Shown in pieces: positions 8,848 through 17,763 of a stretch of DNA of 48,932 bases. Position 1 is the first letter of the stretch; each line of letters opens with the position of its first letter. Under the pieces are notes generated by a model. It made no database searches. It was not told the origin of the DNA and saw only the letters and a program-made list of their open reading frames with translations. Both the position numbers and the translations under genes were made by a program. This DNA is from Crocinitomicaceae bacterium (GTDB lineage Bacteria; Bacteroidota; Bacteroidia; Flavobacteriales_D; Crocinitomicaceae), in the NCBI GenBank assembly GCA_030830205.1, contig JAURNL010000093.1, positions 1 to 48,932 of the forward strand. The letters run 5' to 3'.

Positions 8848-10571
8848 TAGAAGCGAGCTGTAATACCCCCCATTACTTGGAAAGGCTGAACAGGGTAACT
8901 ATACCAACGATTGTAACGTTGCGCCGCTAAATTATTAGCCTGAATAAATAATGAAACCCTCGGTGTGTAACGGTATTCCAAGCCTAAATTGACATCTACA
9001 ATTGCCCCCAGGTCAACATAAGATTGCTCTCCTTGAATTTGAGCATTTGGAGCTGTGGCACGAACTAGTGCCTTACGACCCGTTTCGATATTTGCATCTA
9101 TTTGGGCATAAAATTTATCATACAAGTTATAGGAACCACGCGCAGTGAATTGCAATTCAGGAAGATTCCATGCATAGGCATTATGATAACACTGATATAT
9201 ATTATAGCGTCCCAAAACATCAATCTTCAATTTCTCTCCTGCCTGATAACTTAACGATCCTTCAAATGTAGTTTGGTTAAGGGTGTCGTAAATTACGGTT
9301 AAGTAATTATCATAAGCAAAAACTGTATCAGTTACAAAGAATGCCTTATTTTCTATATGTAAGAAATGAAGCCCAATATTGAAACTCAGAGATTGGCTCA
9401 GAGTGCCTTTGAATCCAGCATAGATGTCATATGGATTATGTTCATTCCGCAAGGCAACATTTGTGCGAATAAACGGATTGATTTGTGTTAAACCTTGGAT
9501 GGTATTTTGTTTAAGTCCTCCTTTTAAACCAATGTATGGAATAAAAATATTGTTAAACATCGCATATTTAAATTCTGCATTTGGATAGACAAAAAAGTCT
9601 GTTCCCGCTTGTCTAATATCTGCTGTAATTGTTACGCCTAGCTCTACCTTGAGTCGATCACTCAAGGCCTGAGTCCAAACACCAGGCTTGAAATCTATAA
9701 TGCTATTTTTAACCACAAAACCAGTGTCTCCAAAAGTATAAACACTATCTAAAATACCGCGTTTGTACGCATTATTTCTAAGGCCTAAATCGGCGTAAAA
9801 ATGCTCATTTTTGTAATTGTACCAACCACGTGTTTTGATCGCAAAATTATCCTCTTTGGTTCGCCAAATTTTGGCAGAATCTAGTGGAAGCGTCATAAAA
9901 TGATGGTAATTTGCCTCAAAAGACAAATTCAGTCTTGCGGAGTCTCCACGCAGCCAATGATAAGCAAGTGTTCCATTCATTAACTGAAAACGTTGGGCAA
10001 TGCTATCCGCAGCGATAGTATCATTAGGAATACCGTAATAATGGAAACCGTTGTTGTTGTAATTTCCATCAACCTTGAACTGATAATTACGCTCGTTAAG
10101 TCCAAAATAAGCGTTGGCCGAACTACGGTCATATTGTGCGGGGGCATATATTGTCTTGGAACGGTCTTTAATTTCACCAAAGGAGCTTAGGTGTTTCAGA
10201 TGTGCACCATAAACTAAATTCCTCGAACGATCTGAGGTATAGTAAACTTCACCCAAAGGCATAATAACTGAGCCAATACCAGCTCTTACATAAAAAGGGT
10301 AGAGCTTAGATAATTGCTCGGAGGTTTCAACTGTTGCTGCCTCTATGGTATCGAGTAAAATTTCAGTCTCTGCCTTAAAAAATAATAGCGGATAGTCTTT
10401 TACAACTGTTGCCTTTACGGAATCAATAATTTTGGGATTTTCCAATATCCGAGTTGCGGGCTCCACCTGCTGGTTGGTAATAGTATAAACAATAATGCTG
10501 TTATCTCCTTGCTGTGCCCAAATTTGGAGCCCAGTAAGTAGAAAAATGAATGTGCTGATCAATCCTTTCAT
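8847..10571 (-). CDS. TonB-receptor-like outer-membrane beta-barrel without plug
   Basis: 574 residues with a signal peptide ending at WAQ (about residue 19). After a short N-terminal region come alternating amphipathic strands with aromatic girdles (for example YGAHLKHLSSFG, NNGFHYYGIP, LNLSFEANYHHF, DLGLEYRYTPRVSLFIQANN), ending in GGITARF with the terminal Phe expected for outer-membrane insertion. I see no TonB box or plug domain, so it is not a normal TonB-dependent transporter. It lies 3 bp after the large TPR gene in the same direction; this pairing looks functional (see findings). Substrate and role are unknown. Confidence 0.8.
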   Translation of the reverse strand: MKGLISTFIFLLTGLQIWAQQGDNSIIVYTITNQQVEPATRILENPKIIDSVKATVVKDYPLLFFKAETEILLDTIEAATVETSEQLSKLYPFYVRAGIGSVIMPLGEVYYTSDRSRNLVYGAHLKHLSSFGEIKDRSKTIYAPAQYDRSSANAYFGLNERNYQFKVDGNYNNNGFHYYGIPNDTIAADSIAQRFQLMNGTLAYHWLRGDSARLNLSFEANYHHFMTLPLDSAKIWRTKEDNFAIKTRGWYNYKNEHFYADLGLRNNAYKRGILDSVYTFGDTGFVVKNSIIDFKPGVWTQALSDRLKVELGVTITADIRQAGTDFFVYPNAEFKYAMFNNIFIPYIGLKGGLKQNTIQGLTQINPFIRTNVALRNEHNPYDIYAGFKGTLSQSLSFNIGLHFLHIENKAFFVTDTVFAYDNYLTVIYDTLNQTTFEGSLSYQAGEKLKIDVLGRYNIYQCYHNAYAWNLPELQFTARGSYNLYDKFYAQIDANIETGRKALVRATAPNAQIQGEQSYVDLGAIVDVNLGLEYRYTPRVSLFIQANNLAAQRYNRWYSYPVQPFQVMGGITARF

Positions 10572-10574
10572 GGC

Positions 10575-13500
10575 TTAGTCTTCGTTGATTTCAATTTTCA
10601 TTTCTGGTTGTGGCTCTTCATTCACTGAAGGATTTTTGAGCTGCATGAGTTCATCCCATAAATCTGAGGCTTCAGCCAAGACGCCATCTTGTTGATCTGG
10701 ATAAAAATCGAGAACAGACTTGAGCGTTTGCTCAGCCTGAAACAAATCATCTCTATTCATATGCACACGGGCCTGAAGCAATAAACCTTTAGCAACCCAA
10801 TAATTATAGCTCGGCTTCATTTTGAGCAATGCTTTCACCTCTACTTCGGCCTCGTCATACATTTGCTGACCAAAATATATGTTGGCTAATAGATACTTGG
10901 CCTCTGAACCCATTGATGTAGTCGTATTTTTTACCAACCATTCTAGCGACGGCTTTGCCGCCTCAAACTGATTAAGGTGATAATTAGAGAGTCCTATTGC
11001 ATACTCAGCCTCAACTTTTAACTGTGGAGTTAAACCGGCATTTTCTAATACAAATTGCGCATTTTCAATAGCAAGCTTGTAGTTGAATACCATAAATGCG
11101 CAACGCATAATACCCAATTTTGCATCAAAGGTACTTGTTGGTTTAGCGGCTACATTTTCTAATTTTTGGTAATACTTTAATGCTTTTTCGTAATTCTTAT
11201 TCAAGTAAAAGTATGCGGCTGTTTTAGCTGAAGCAAATTCAGCATATGTTGTTACGGAAGTGGCTAAATACTTCTCAAACTGAGCAATAGCTGCGCTTGT
11301 ATCCTTGATTTTGAGAAGGCTATGACCATAATAGAAGAAAGTTTCATTGACGTAGCGGCCATTTGGAAACTTGGTTAAATAGATTTCAAATTTCTCTACA
11401 GCCTCTCTAAAATTAGTATCCTGATACGCCGCAAGAGCTGGTGAATAAAAAATATTTTCTTTTTCTTCCGTAGAAATATTAGCGCACGGATATCGGTCTA
11501 TTACTTCAGAGGCCAAATCGGGTTTTTTCATTGCATTATATACGTCTATTAGACTGAGCACAACCTTTTTACAAACCTCTCGTTGTTGCTCATAAGTTGC
11601 TAAAATGTCCATATAAGCTTGTTCCGATTTGATATAATCCCATTTTTTATAGTAGATGTCTGCTACATCAAGCTGAACATCCAAAATATAGGGGGATTTT
11701 GGAAACTCCAATAAGAAAGTTTGGTAAGTACTTAACGCATCGTCATAATTGAGCTGTGACATGTAAGTCCTCGCTAACTCATATTGCGCATTCATACGGT
11801 ATTTTGATACGGGCTCTTCTTTGAGTAACTTGCTTAACGTAAGTACTTTTTCAGCCAATTGGCCATTAAATCCTTGCGCTTTGGCCAAATAGAAAAGTGC
11901 CTTATCATTGAGTGCAGAATTAAGATTGTAGGCTTGTTGATAATATAGAATTGCTTGCAGATTTTGCTTGTTGACATAATATGCATCTGCAATACGAAAA
12001 GTAGCATCTACCACTTTTAGCTCTTTGCTAGGGTTAAGTTGCAAATAAGTTCTGAATGATTGGATTGCTTCGTCACGCTTGCCTTGTTCAAAATAAGCGT
12101 ATCCAATATTATAGTAGGCATCGACTTTCTCTGGTAAGGCATTTGATGCTGGAGAATTTATGAAATCGCGATACATATTGATCGCTGCAGGCAACTCTTT
12201 TTTTCGGAAAGATATATCCGCCATCCAATAACGGGATAGGGCAACCATTTGTGGGTCCATCGGATAGGTATCTACACGCTTAAAAGCATTGTAAGCTTCG
12301 GTTAATTGGCCTTTTTGAAATAACTCTACACCATAGTTGAAGGCAACGGTTTGATACACTTTTTTAAGTTGTGCATCTTTAGACGGTAGTTTTTCAATAG
12401 ATTCGAGAGCCTTAGCAAAATTAGAGGTATTGGTATAGACATTTACCAAATACTGATATACATCGCGCTTTCTTTTTGAATCTGGGTATTGACTGAGGTA
12501 ATTTTCAAAAGCACGAACAGATTCATCATATGGATTGATGTCTACCTTAAAAGACAAGACTGCAAATTGAAACAATGCATCCTCTTTAATCTGGGGGATA
12601 AATGTCATTTCCGCAGCACGTTCAAAAGCACTTCGAGCCGGCAAGAGTTTATTTAATTGTAAATAAGCATCGCCGATTTGATACATTGCAATTTGACACA
12701 AACTATCTCTGGATCGAGTAACGCGATCGAAATTTTTAATGGCTTTCTCAAACTGTTTGTTTTTGTAATAAGCATAACCCAATTCATAGTAGTCATCTCG
12801 GGTTCCGCGAGCATTTTGATGATAGCGCTCTAAAAACGGAAGTGCTAAATCAAATTTACCCATTTGATAATAGGCATTACCAATGATATGCTGGATATCA
12901 AATTCATTATTCACAAAACCACAATTCAATACCGTTGGTGCAAAATCAATTACTTCTTGATATTTACCTTGTTTGTATAAAATTTGTGCAATGTAATAAG
13001 GCACAACTCCACAGAATGTAGAATCCTTTTGTAGAGCTTGAAATCCTTCTAATGCCTCTTGTAATGAAGAGCGCAAATAACTTATATGGGCATAATAATA
13101 AAGTGCCGGTTTAGCGTATTGTGTACTGCCATCCTTAATATCTTTAAATGCTAAGTAAGCAACGTCTTCGTCTTCATTTTGGTAAGCAGAATACCCCAAT
13201 TTAAATAAGACCTCTTCTTTTTGATTTGCACTTAGACTTGCTAAATTGATTTGAGCAAAAGCTACTTGTGCATTAAGGTAATCTTCCGATTGAAAATAAT
13301 TTGAGCCTACCCCTATTGCAATATCATTTTTGAAATTATTTTCAGGATACGTTTTATTAAATTGCTCTAGCAACGGAATTGCATCATTGTTATAAAGCTT
13401 TAGTGCAGACATGCCCTCGTAATAATAGGCCTTTATTAAGTAAGGGTCATGTTCGTTGCGCTGTTGACTCTGGCAACGATTGATAAAGACCCTGAACTCC

Positions 13501-13649
13501 TGTTTTGCCGCGGCATATTGAGCTTTAGTAAATAATTCTTCAGCATTGAAAAATGCCGTATTTTCTCCGCTATATTTAACGGATTCCTGTGCCCAAATGA
13601 ATAAAGGGAAACACAACAGGAAGACAAGATAACGCAAGTTACGATTCAT
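10575..13649 (-). CDS. Large periplasmic TPR-repeat protein
   Basis: 1024 residues from the chosen ATG at 13649, which opens directly on a signal peptide (RYLVFLLCFPLFIWAQ). The longer frame to 13796 would add 49 unlike residues and overlap the divergent ftsE start. The mature protein is almost entirely tetratricopeptide-type helical repeats, e.g. AYYNIGYAYFEQGKRDEAIQ and YYELGYAYYKNKQFEKAIKN, with an acidic tail (EEPQPEMKIEINED). Such solenoids bind other proteins. Only 3 bp separate it from the plugless barrel gene, suggesting a TPR-barrel envelope complex. No catalytic domain is visible. Confidence 0.85.
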   Translation of the reverse strand: MNRNLRYLVFLLCFPLFIWAQESVKYSGENTAFFNAEELFTKAQYAAAKQEFRVFINRCQSQQRNEHDPYLIKAYYYEGMSALKLYNNDAIPLLEQFNKTYPENNFKNDIAIGVGSNYFQSEDYLNAQVAFAQINLASLSANQKEEVLFKLGYSAYQNEDEDVAYLAFKDIKDGSTQYAKPALYYYAHISYLRSSLQEALEGFQALQKDSTFCGVVPYYIAQILYKQGKYQEVIDFAPTVLNCGFVNNEFDIQHIIGNAYYQMGKFDLALPFLERYHQNARGTRDDYYELGYAYYKNKQFEKAIKNFDRVTRSRDSLCQIAMYQIGDAYLQLNKLLPARSAFERAAEMTFIPQIKEDALFQFAVLSFKVDINPYDESVRAFENYLSQYPDSKRKRDVYQYLVNVYTNTSNFAKALESIEKLPSKDAQLKKVYQTVAFNYGVELFQKGQLTEAYNAFKRVDTYPMDPQMVALSRYWMADISFRKKELPAAINMYRDFINSPASNALPEKVDAYYNIGYAYFEQGKRDEAIQSFRTYLQLNPSKELKVVDATFRIADAYYVNKQNLQAILYYQQAYNLNSALNDKALFYLAKAQGFNGQLAEKVLTLSKLLKEEPVSKYRMNAQYELARTYMSQLNYDDALSTYQTFLLEFPKSPYILDVQLDVADIYYKKWDYIKSEQAYMDILATYEQQREVCKKVVLSLIDVYNAMKKPDLASEVIDRYPCANISTEEKENIFYSPALAAYQDTNFREAVEKFEIYLTKFPNGRYVNETFFYYGHSLLKIKDTSAAIAQFEKYLATSVTTYAEFASAKTAAYFYLNKNYEKALKYYQKLENVAAKPTSTFDAKLGIMRCAFMVFNYKLAIENAQFVLENAGLTPQLKVEAEYAIGLSNYHLNQFEAAKPSLEWLVKNTTTSMGSEAKYLLANIYFGQQMYDEAEVEVKALLKMKPSYNYWVAKGLLLQARVHMNRDDLFQAEQTLKSVLDFYPDQQDGVLAEASDLWDELMQLKNPSVNEEPQPEMKIEINED

Positions 13650-13655
13650 AGAATG

Positions 13656-13680
13656 TAAAATTAATGGGGGCGTGGGCCCA
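13656..13680 (-). promoter_or_regulatory. Promoter-like leader of the TPR/barrel operon with GC-rich element
   Basis: A near-consensus box (TAATTTTA, 7 of 8 with TAnnTTTG) at 13656-13663 lies 6 nt before the ATG at 13649. Directly upstream is an unusually GC-rich run containing a GGGCCC palindrome, in an otherwise AT-rich spacer. It could be an operator or simply leader sequence. Confidence 0.25.
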
Positions 13681-13765
13681 ACTTGACCACTACATCCAAA
13701 AGTTTTAAACCTGAATTTGTTAAGATAAAATCGCAGCATTTGATATTTGGTTACGACATATTGAA

Positions 13766-13773
13766 CACATTTG
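13766..13773 (+). promoter_or_regulatory. Possible -7 box upstream of ftsE
   Basis: CACATTTG matches TAnnTTTG at 7 of 8 positions and ends 16 nt before the GTG start. A TTTG lies at 13746-13749, 16 nt upstream, slightly close for the usual 19. Weak support. Confidence 0.25.
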
Positions 13774-13789
13774 TGTAAAAATAGAACTT

Positions 13790-14461
13790 GTGTCAAATGT
13801 CATCGCATTGGCTGCGGCCAATATTTACCAACAAGATCAACTGATCTTAGCAGATGTTCAACTTGAACTTTCTGCGCAATCCTTTGCATATCTTATAGGG
13901 AAAACCGGAAGTGGTAAAAGTAGCCTACTGAAAACCCTTTATGCCGAAATACCCTTAATTGAAGGTGAGGGGGAAGTATGTGGTTACACATTGAAAGGAC
14001 TCAAACGCAAGAATATTGCATTTCTCCGTCGTAAAATTGGAATTGTTTTTCAAGATTTTCAGTTGCTTACGGACCGAAATGTACTTGACAATCTCAAGTT
14101 CGTTTTAGGGGCAACCGGTTGGAAGGACAAAAAATTAATTGAACAACGTGCGCTCAATTGTTTACAGCTTGTTGGTATAGAACAAAAAGCAAATTCCCTG
14201 CCCCATATGCTCTCAGGAGGTGAGCAACAAAGGGTTTCAATCGCACGAGCTCTACTCAATCAACCTGCACTTATTCTTGCAGATGAACCAACAGGAAATC
14301 TTGATCCAGAGACCTCAAAAGAAATCATGGAACTTCTTTTAGCAGTAGCAAAGGAGGAAAATACAGCCATATTAATGGCTACACATGACATGCAAATAGT
14401 AAAAGACTACCCCGGTAGAATCTTAGAAGTCATTGACGGGAAATTGATAGAACGCTTATGA
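13790..14461 (+). CDS. ftsE: Cell-division ABC transporter ATPase FtsE
   Basis: 223-residue ABC ATPase. Walker A GKTGSGKSS at 37-45, Q-loop FQDF at 87-90, signature LSGGEQQRVSIARAL from 141, and Walker B LILADEPTG at 161-169. The short length and single NBD fit FtsE, which with membrane protein FtsX transmits cytoplasmic signals to periplasmic cell-wall hydrolases during division. The start is GTG: the residues from it align with the usual FtsE N-terminus, and no in-frame ATG is close. ftsX is not adjacent; the next gene downstream is convergent ansA, whose 3' end overlaps by 6 bp. A LolD-like role is the alternative. Confidence 0.85.
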   Translation: MSNVIALAAANIYQQDQLILADVQLELSAQSFAYLIGKTGSGKSSLLKTLYAEIPLIEGEGEVCGYTLKGLKRKNIAFLRRKIGIVFQDFQLLTDRNVLDNLKFVLGATGWKDKKLIEQRALNCLQLVGIEQKANSLPHMLSGGEQQRVSIARALLNQPALILADEPTGNLDPETSKEIMELLLAVAKEENTAILMATHDMQIVKDYPGRILEVIDGKLIERL

Positions 14462-15484
14462 ATTAACGCGTGTTAATTCACCAACTACTGGTGTACTTAA
14501 AAAAGATGCTAACTCAGTAGCTGGAACATTAGCCAACGCATACATGCACTTAGTGAGTGCAGCTTCCGCAGTAAGATCTTCACCACTGATTACCCCTATT
14601 TTTTCAAAGAAAGTACTGGTCTGATAAGCCCCTTGTTTTACTGCGCCACTCTGACACTGTGTAATATTCAATACCTTACCTCCAGCTGCAATAAACCTTT
14701 GTAGAGCAGATTGAAATGAAGGATTACTAAAAGCATTACCCGCTCCAAAAGTTTCAATGACTAAGATTTTAACTTCCGGGAAATGAAGTGCCTTTTCATA
14801 AGTATGAACAGGCATTCCAGGGAAAAGACGCCACATTAATACTTCGTTCGAAAGACTCAAATTAGCTTGTAGTGTTGGTAACGAAGTTCGAAACAAACGC
14901 TCTTTAAACCATTCGATTTGAACACCTGCTTTTGCCAACAACGGATAATTCGGTGCAGCAAAAGCCTCGAACTGATGAGCGGAAATTTTTGAACTTCTAT
15001 TTGCTCTAAATAAAGCATATTCGAAATACACAGCAACTTCTTGTAAAATTGGTTGGCCGTTTGCTTCTGTTGCTACAGCAATTTCGATGGCTGTAATTAG
15101 GTTTTCTTTTCCGTCCGTTCTAATGATTCCAATCGGTAATTGAGAACCAGTAAATACGATAGGCTTTTGAAGCCCTTGCAGCATAAAACTCAATGCACTT
15201 GCAGTATACGCCATCGTATCAGTACCATGAAGAATCACAAAGCCATCAAAATCCTGATAAGCCGTGCTAATCCAAGTAGCAAGCTCTTGCCAGTGCGTCA
15301 TGCCCAACTCTGAGGAATCTAAAGGAATATCAAAACTCTTAACGTGAATGTCTAGATCAAAACGCTTGAGTTCTGGAATATGCGCATAAAGATGATCAAA
15401 ATCAAAACTTTCCAATGCGCCGGTCTGCGCATTGGTAATCATACCGATAGTCCCTCCTGTATAAATTAAAAGTAGCTTACGCAT
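14456..15484 (-). CDS. ansA: Type I (cytoplasmic) L-asparaginase
   Basis: Hydrolyses asparagine to aspartate and ammonia. From ATG 15484 it is 342 residues, normal for type I. The first catalytic site is YTGGTIG at 8-14 (nucleophile Thr12), followed by DSSEL (56-60) and the second catalytic site HGTDTM at 86-91; FTGSQLPIG is also typical. No signal peptide is present from this start, fitting the cytoplasmic form. The longer frame would add a hydrophobic 15-residue leader that overlaps tatD further and is less likely. The start overlaps the tatD 3' end by 8 bp, indicating one operon galE-tatD-ansA. Confidence 0.9.
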   Translation of the reverse strand: MRKLLLIYTGGTIGMITNAQTGALESFDFDHLYAHIPELKRFDLDIHVKSFDIPLDSSELGMTHWQELATWISTAYQDFDGFVILHGTDTMAYTASALSFMLQGLQKPIVFTGSQLPIGIIRTDGKENLITAIEIAVATEANGQPILQEVAVYFEYALFRANRSSKISAHQFEAFAAPNYPLLAKAGVQIEWFKERLFRTSLPTLQANLSLSNEVLMWRLFPGMPVHTYEKALHFPEVKILVIETFGAGNAFSNPSFQSALQRFIAAGGKVLNITQCQSGAVKQGAYQTSTFFEKIGVISGEDLTAEAALTKCMYALANVPATELASFLSTPVVGELTRVNS

Positions 15485-16274
15485 TTTCGAAAATAAGGAA
15501 TTTATCAAGATCAAATAAGCGGACTGCATTATCAGATGTATGCTTTTCTATTTCTGCTGCACTTAGTCCTAGTATTTCTTGAAGTTTGCTCACCATTTCA
15601 ATTAAGTAACTCGGTTCATTTCGCTTGCCTCGAAAAGGAACTGGAGACAAGTAAGGGGCATCTGTTTCAAGTAAAAGCCGATCTAGGGGTATGTCCCCGA
15701 CAACTTCAGCTAATCCGGCATTCTTGTAGGTGATCACACCTCCTATCCCAAAATAAAAGTTTTCATATTTAAGAATGCGTTTTACCTGCTCTTTACTACC
15801 CGTAAAGCAATGGAATACACCGCTCAATTCGGGGGTCCATTCTTCATCTAGAATAGCAAATAATTCTTCAAAAGCCTTGCGCACATGTATTGCAATAGGT
15901 AACTGTAGTTTTTTTGCCCACTGTACTTGTATGCGAAACACCTCTTTTTGTGCTTCTAGATAGGTGTCATCCCAGTAGAGATCTAGGCCAATTTCACCGA
16001 CAGCGCAATACCGTGATGGGTCGCCAAAAAGTTGGCTTTCAATCAGAGCAAGTTCTTTTTGCCATTGAGTTTTGACATAAGTGGGATGCAATCCCATCAT
16101 TGGGATACAATTTTTCTCTACAGAGGCCAACTTTTCTAAGGGTAGAATGCTTTCAGAATCTATGTTGGGCAAAAGAATCACCTTAACACCATTTTGAGCG
16201 GCTCGGGTTAACACTTCAGAACGATCATGATCAAATTCTTCAGCGTAAAGATGTGAATGCGTATCTATGATCAT
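15477..16274 (-). CDS. tatD: TatD-family metal-dependent DNase/hydrolase
   Basis: 265 residues of the TatD amidohydrolase-type TIM barrel. The metal ligands are visible: DTHSH (His6 and His8), GEIGLDLYWD (Glu), the His of AIHVRKA, HCFTGS, and the Asp of LLETDAPYLSP. Family members are 3'-5' DNases or D-aminoacyl-tRNA-type hydrolases. The start MIIDTHSHLY at 16274 is chosen because it gives an ATGA overlap with galE and the family's normal N-terminus. It overlaps ansA downstream by 8 bp. Confidence 0.9.
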   Translation of the reverse strand: MIIDTHSHLYAEEFDHDRSEVLTRAAQNGVKVILLPNIDSESILPLEKLASVEKNCIPMMGLHPTYVKTQWQKELALIESQLFGDPSRYCAVGEIGLDLYWDDTYLEAQKEVFRIQVQWAKKLQLPIAIHVRKAFEELFAILDEEWTPELSGVFHCFTGSKEQVKRILKYENFYFGIGGVITYKNAGLAEVVGDIPLDRLLLETDAPYLSPVPFRGKRNEPSYLIEMVSKLQEILGLSAAEIEKHTSDNAVRLFDLDKFLIFENA

Positions 16275-17293
16275 AAGGTCGCAAGGTATTGCTCCCAAGC
16301 CCAAGCGTCTTTAAGAGCGTCTTCAATATTTAGACGAGATTTCCAACCAAGAAGCTGCTCACCTTTGGTGGCATTTGCATATATTTCAATAACATCTCCT
16401 TGTCTTCTAGGGCCAATAATATAGGGAAGTGAGTGGCCAGTGACGCGTTCAAATGCGGCTACAATCTCTAAAACAGAGGTGCCTCTTCCTGTTCCGATAT
16501 TGACAGCCTCTAATAGACCATCCTCTTGGTTAATTAAAAAGTTTAAAGCCGCAACATGCGCTTCAGCAAGGTCTTGAACATGAATGTAGTCTCGAATACA
16601 TGAACCATCTCTGGTAGGATAATCCGCTCCAAAAATAGTCAGGTGAGGGTATTTCCCTATAGCCGTTTGGGTTACAAATGGCAGAAGATTATTGGGTTTG
16701 CCAATTGGAAACTCGCCAATCCTTGCTGAAGGATGTGCTCCTACTGGATTGAAATAGCGTAGATTCATCAGTTTATGCTGCGGTGTACTCCGGTGAAAAT
16801 CGGCAATAATTTGTTCACCCATCCATTTAGTATAGCCGTATGGTGACTCTGGTAATTGCTTTGGAGTTGTCTCACTCACCTCTTTCTCACCTTTAGGCTC
16901 ACCATAGACTGTACAAGAAGAGGAAAAAACAAAATTCTTGACATGATGTGTTGATAAATGTCTCAACACATTGATTAGTCCGACTAAATTATTCTGATAA
17001 TAGTCTAACGGTTTTTCTACCGATTCGCCAACAGCTTTATAAGCTGCAAAATGAATGACCCCTTCAAATTGATATTGATCAAATAAGCGAGTTAAGGCTT
17101 GGTCCTCACAAATATCTATCCTATGTAACAATGGTTCATTTCCCAAAATTGAGCGCAAGCCCTCTAAAACAATTTGATTAGCATTACGGAAATCATCGGC
17201 GATGACAGGTGTATAACCTTGCTGTTGCAGCGCTATCACGGTGTGTGATCCAATATAACCAGCACCACCTGTTACGAGTACGAATTTATTCAT
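16271..17293 (-). CDS. galE: UDP-glucose 4-epimerase
   Basis: 340-residue extended short-chain dehydrogenase/reductase that interconverts UDP-glucose and UDP-galactose with bound NAD. Glycine-rich NAD site GGAGYIGSH at 9-17, SSSCTVYG with the catalytic Ser near 124-126, and Tyr152-x3-Lys156 in SPYGYTKWMGE. NLRYFNPVGAHPS and RDGSCIRDYIHV are diagnostic of GalE rather than other sugar epimerases. First gene of an operon with tatD and ansA. A consensus TAACTTTG box ends 4 nt before the ATG. Confidence 0.95.
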   Translation of the reverse strand: MNKFVLVTGGAGYIGSHTVIALQQQGYTPVIADDFRNANQIVLEGLRSILGNEPLLHRIDICEDQALTRLFDQYQFEGVIHFAAYKAVGESVEKPLDYYQNNLVGLINVLRHLSTHHVKNFVFSSSCTVYGEPKGEKEVSETTPKQLPESPYGYTKWMGEQIIADFHRSTPQHKLMNLRYFNPVGAHPSARIGEFPIGKPNNLLPFVTQTAIGKYPHLTIFGADYPTRDGSCIRDYIHVQDLAEAHVAALNFLINQEDGLLEAVNIGTGRGTSVLEIVAAFERVTGHSLPYIIGPRRQGDVIEIYANATKGEQLLGWKSRLNIEDALKDAWAWEQYLATL

Positions 17294-17297
17294 AAAA

Positions 17298-17305
17298 CAA
17301 AGTTA
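17298..17305 (-). promoter_or_regulatory. -7 box immediately before galE
   Basis: TAACTTTG on the minus strand, exact TAnnTTTG, with a 4-nt gap to the ATG at 17293. The position predicts a leaderless or near-leaderless mRNA. No -33 TTG is evident. Confidence 0.45.
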
Positions 17306-17315
17306 GGAGAAACCA

Positions 17316-17346
17316 TTGGTAGTTGAACAGCTTTACGCTAAGTTTG
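17316..17346 (+). promoter_or_regulatory. Complete promoter for the DUF2141 gene
   Basis: TTGG at 17316-17319, a 19-nt spacer and TAAGTTTG at 17339-17346 match the Bacteroidetes -33/-7 layout. The box ends 11 nt before the ATG at 17358. It lies back to back with the galE box. Confidence 0.6.
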
Positions 17347-17357
17347 TTATTAGCAAT

Positions 17358-17762
17358 ATGAAACTTATTCTAGCTTTCTGTTTACTTGGGCTTTTGGGCA
17401 ATAATTACGATCTTGTGGTGTTGGTAGAAGGCATCCCCAATAATAAAGGAACGCTCTTTATTGGGCTCTTCAATTCGAGTACCTCATTTCCAAATTTTGG
17501 TAAGCAATTTAAAGGCGTAGTAGTCACACATGATGGCAAAAGCCATACCTACACATTCAAAAATTTGCCAAGAAATAGTTATGCGCTGGCTATTTACCAT
17601 GATGAAAATAAAAATGGAAAGCTCGATAAAAACCTGTTTGGTGCTCCTACAGAAGCATATGGCTTTTCAAATAATGCAAGGGCAACCTTTTCAGCGCCAA
17701 GCTTTGAGTCGGCAAAAATTGTCTTGAATCAAGATAAAAAATGCCAAATTAGGATCAAGTAA
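17358..17762 (+). CDS. DUF2141-domain secreted protein
   Basis: 134 residues. A hydrophobic signal (LILAFCLLGLL) precedes one DUF2141-type domain: G.(L)FIGLFNS near the start, the core FKNLPRNSYALAIYHDEN, then NGKLDKNLFGAPTEAYGFS, an order typical of this family. Function of the family is unknown; it is usually exported and may bind Ca2+ or lipids, which is unproven. The ATG at 17358 is preferred over an upstream in-frame TTG that lies within the promoter. It ends 1 bp before the convergent biotin-carrier stop. Confidence 0.85.
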   Translation: MKLILAFCLLGLLGNNYDLVVLVEGIPNNKGTLFIGLFNSSTSFPNFGKQFKGVVVTHDGKSHTYTFKNLPRNSYALAIYHDENKNGKLDKNLFGAPTEAYGFSNNARATFSAPSFESAKIVLNQDKKCQIRIK

Positions 17763-17763
17763 A

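Noticed and set aside
8847-10571. Calling the barrel a TonB-dependent siderophore receptor
   Set aside because: No TonB box or plug domain is visible and no uptake genes are adjacent.
13650-13796. Longer start of the large TPR protein
   Set aside because: The added 49 residues precede a clean signal peptide and overlap the divergent ftsE start.
14456-15529. Asparaginase with an N-terminal signal-like leader (periplasmic type II)
   Set aside because: The leader arises only from a start deep in tatD; MRKLLLIYTGGTIG at 15484 is the normal type I N-terminus.
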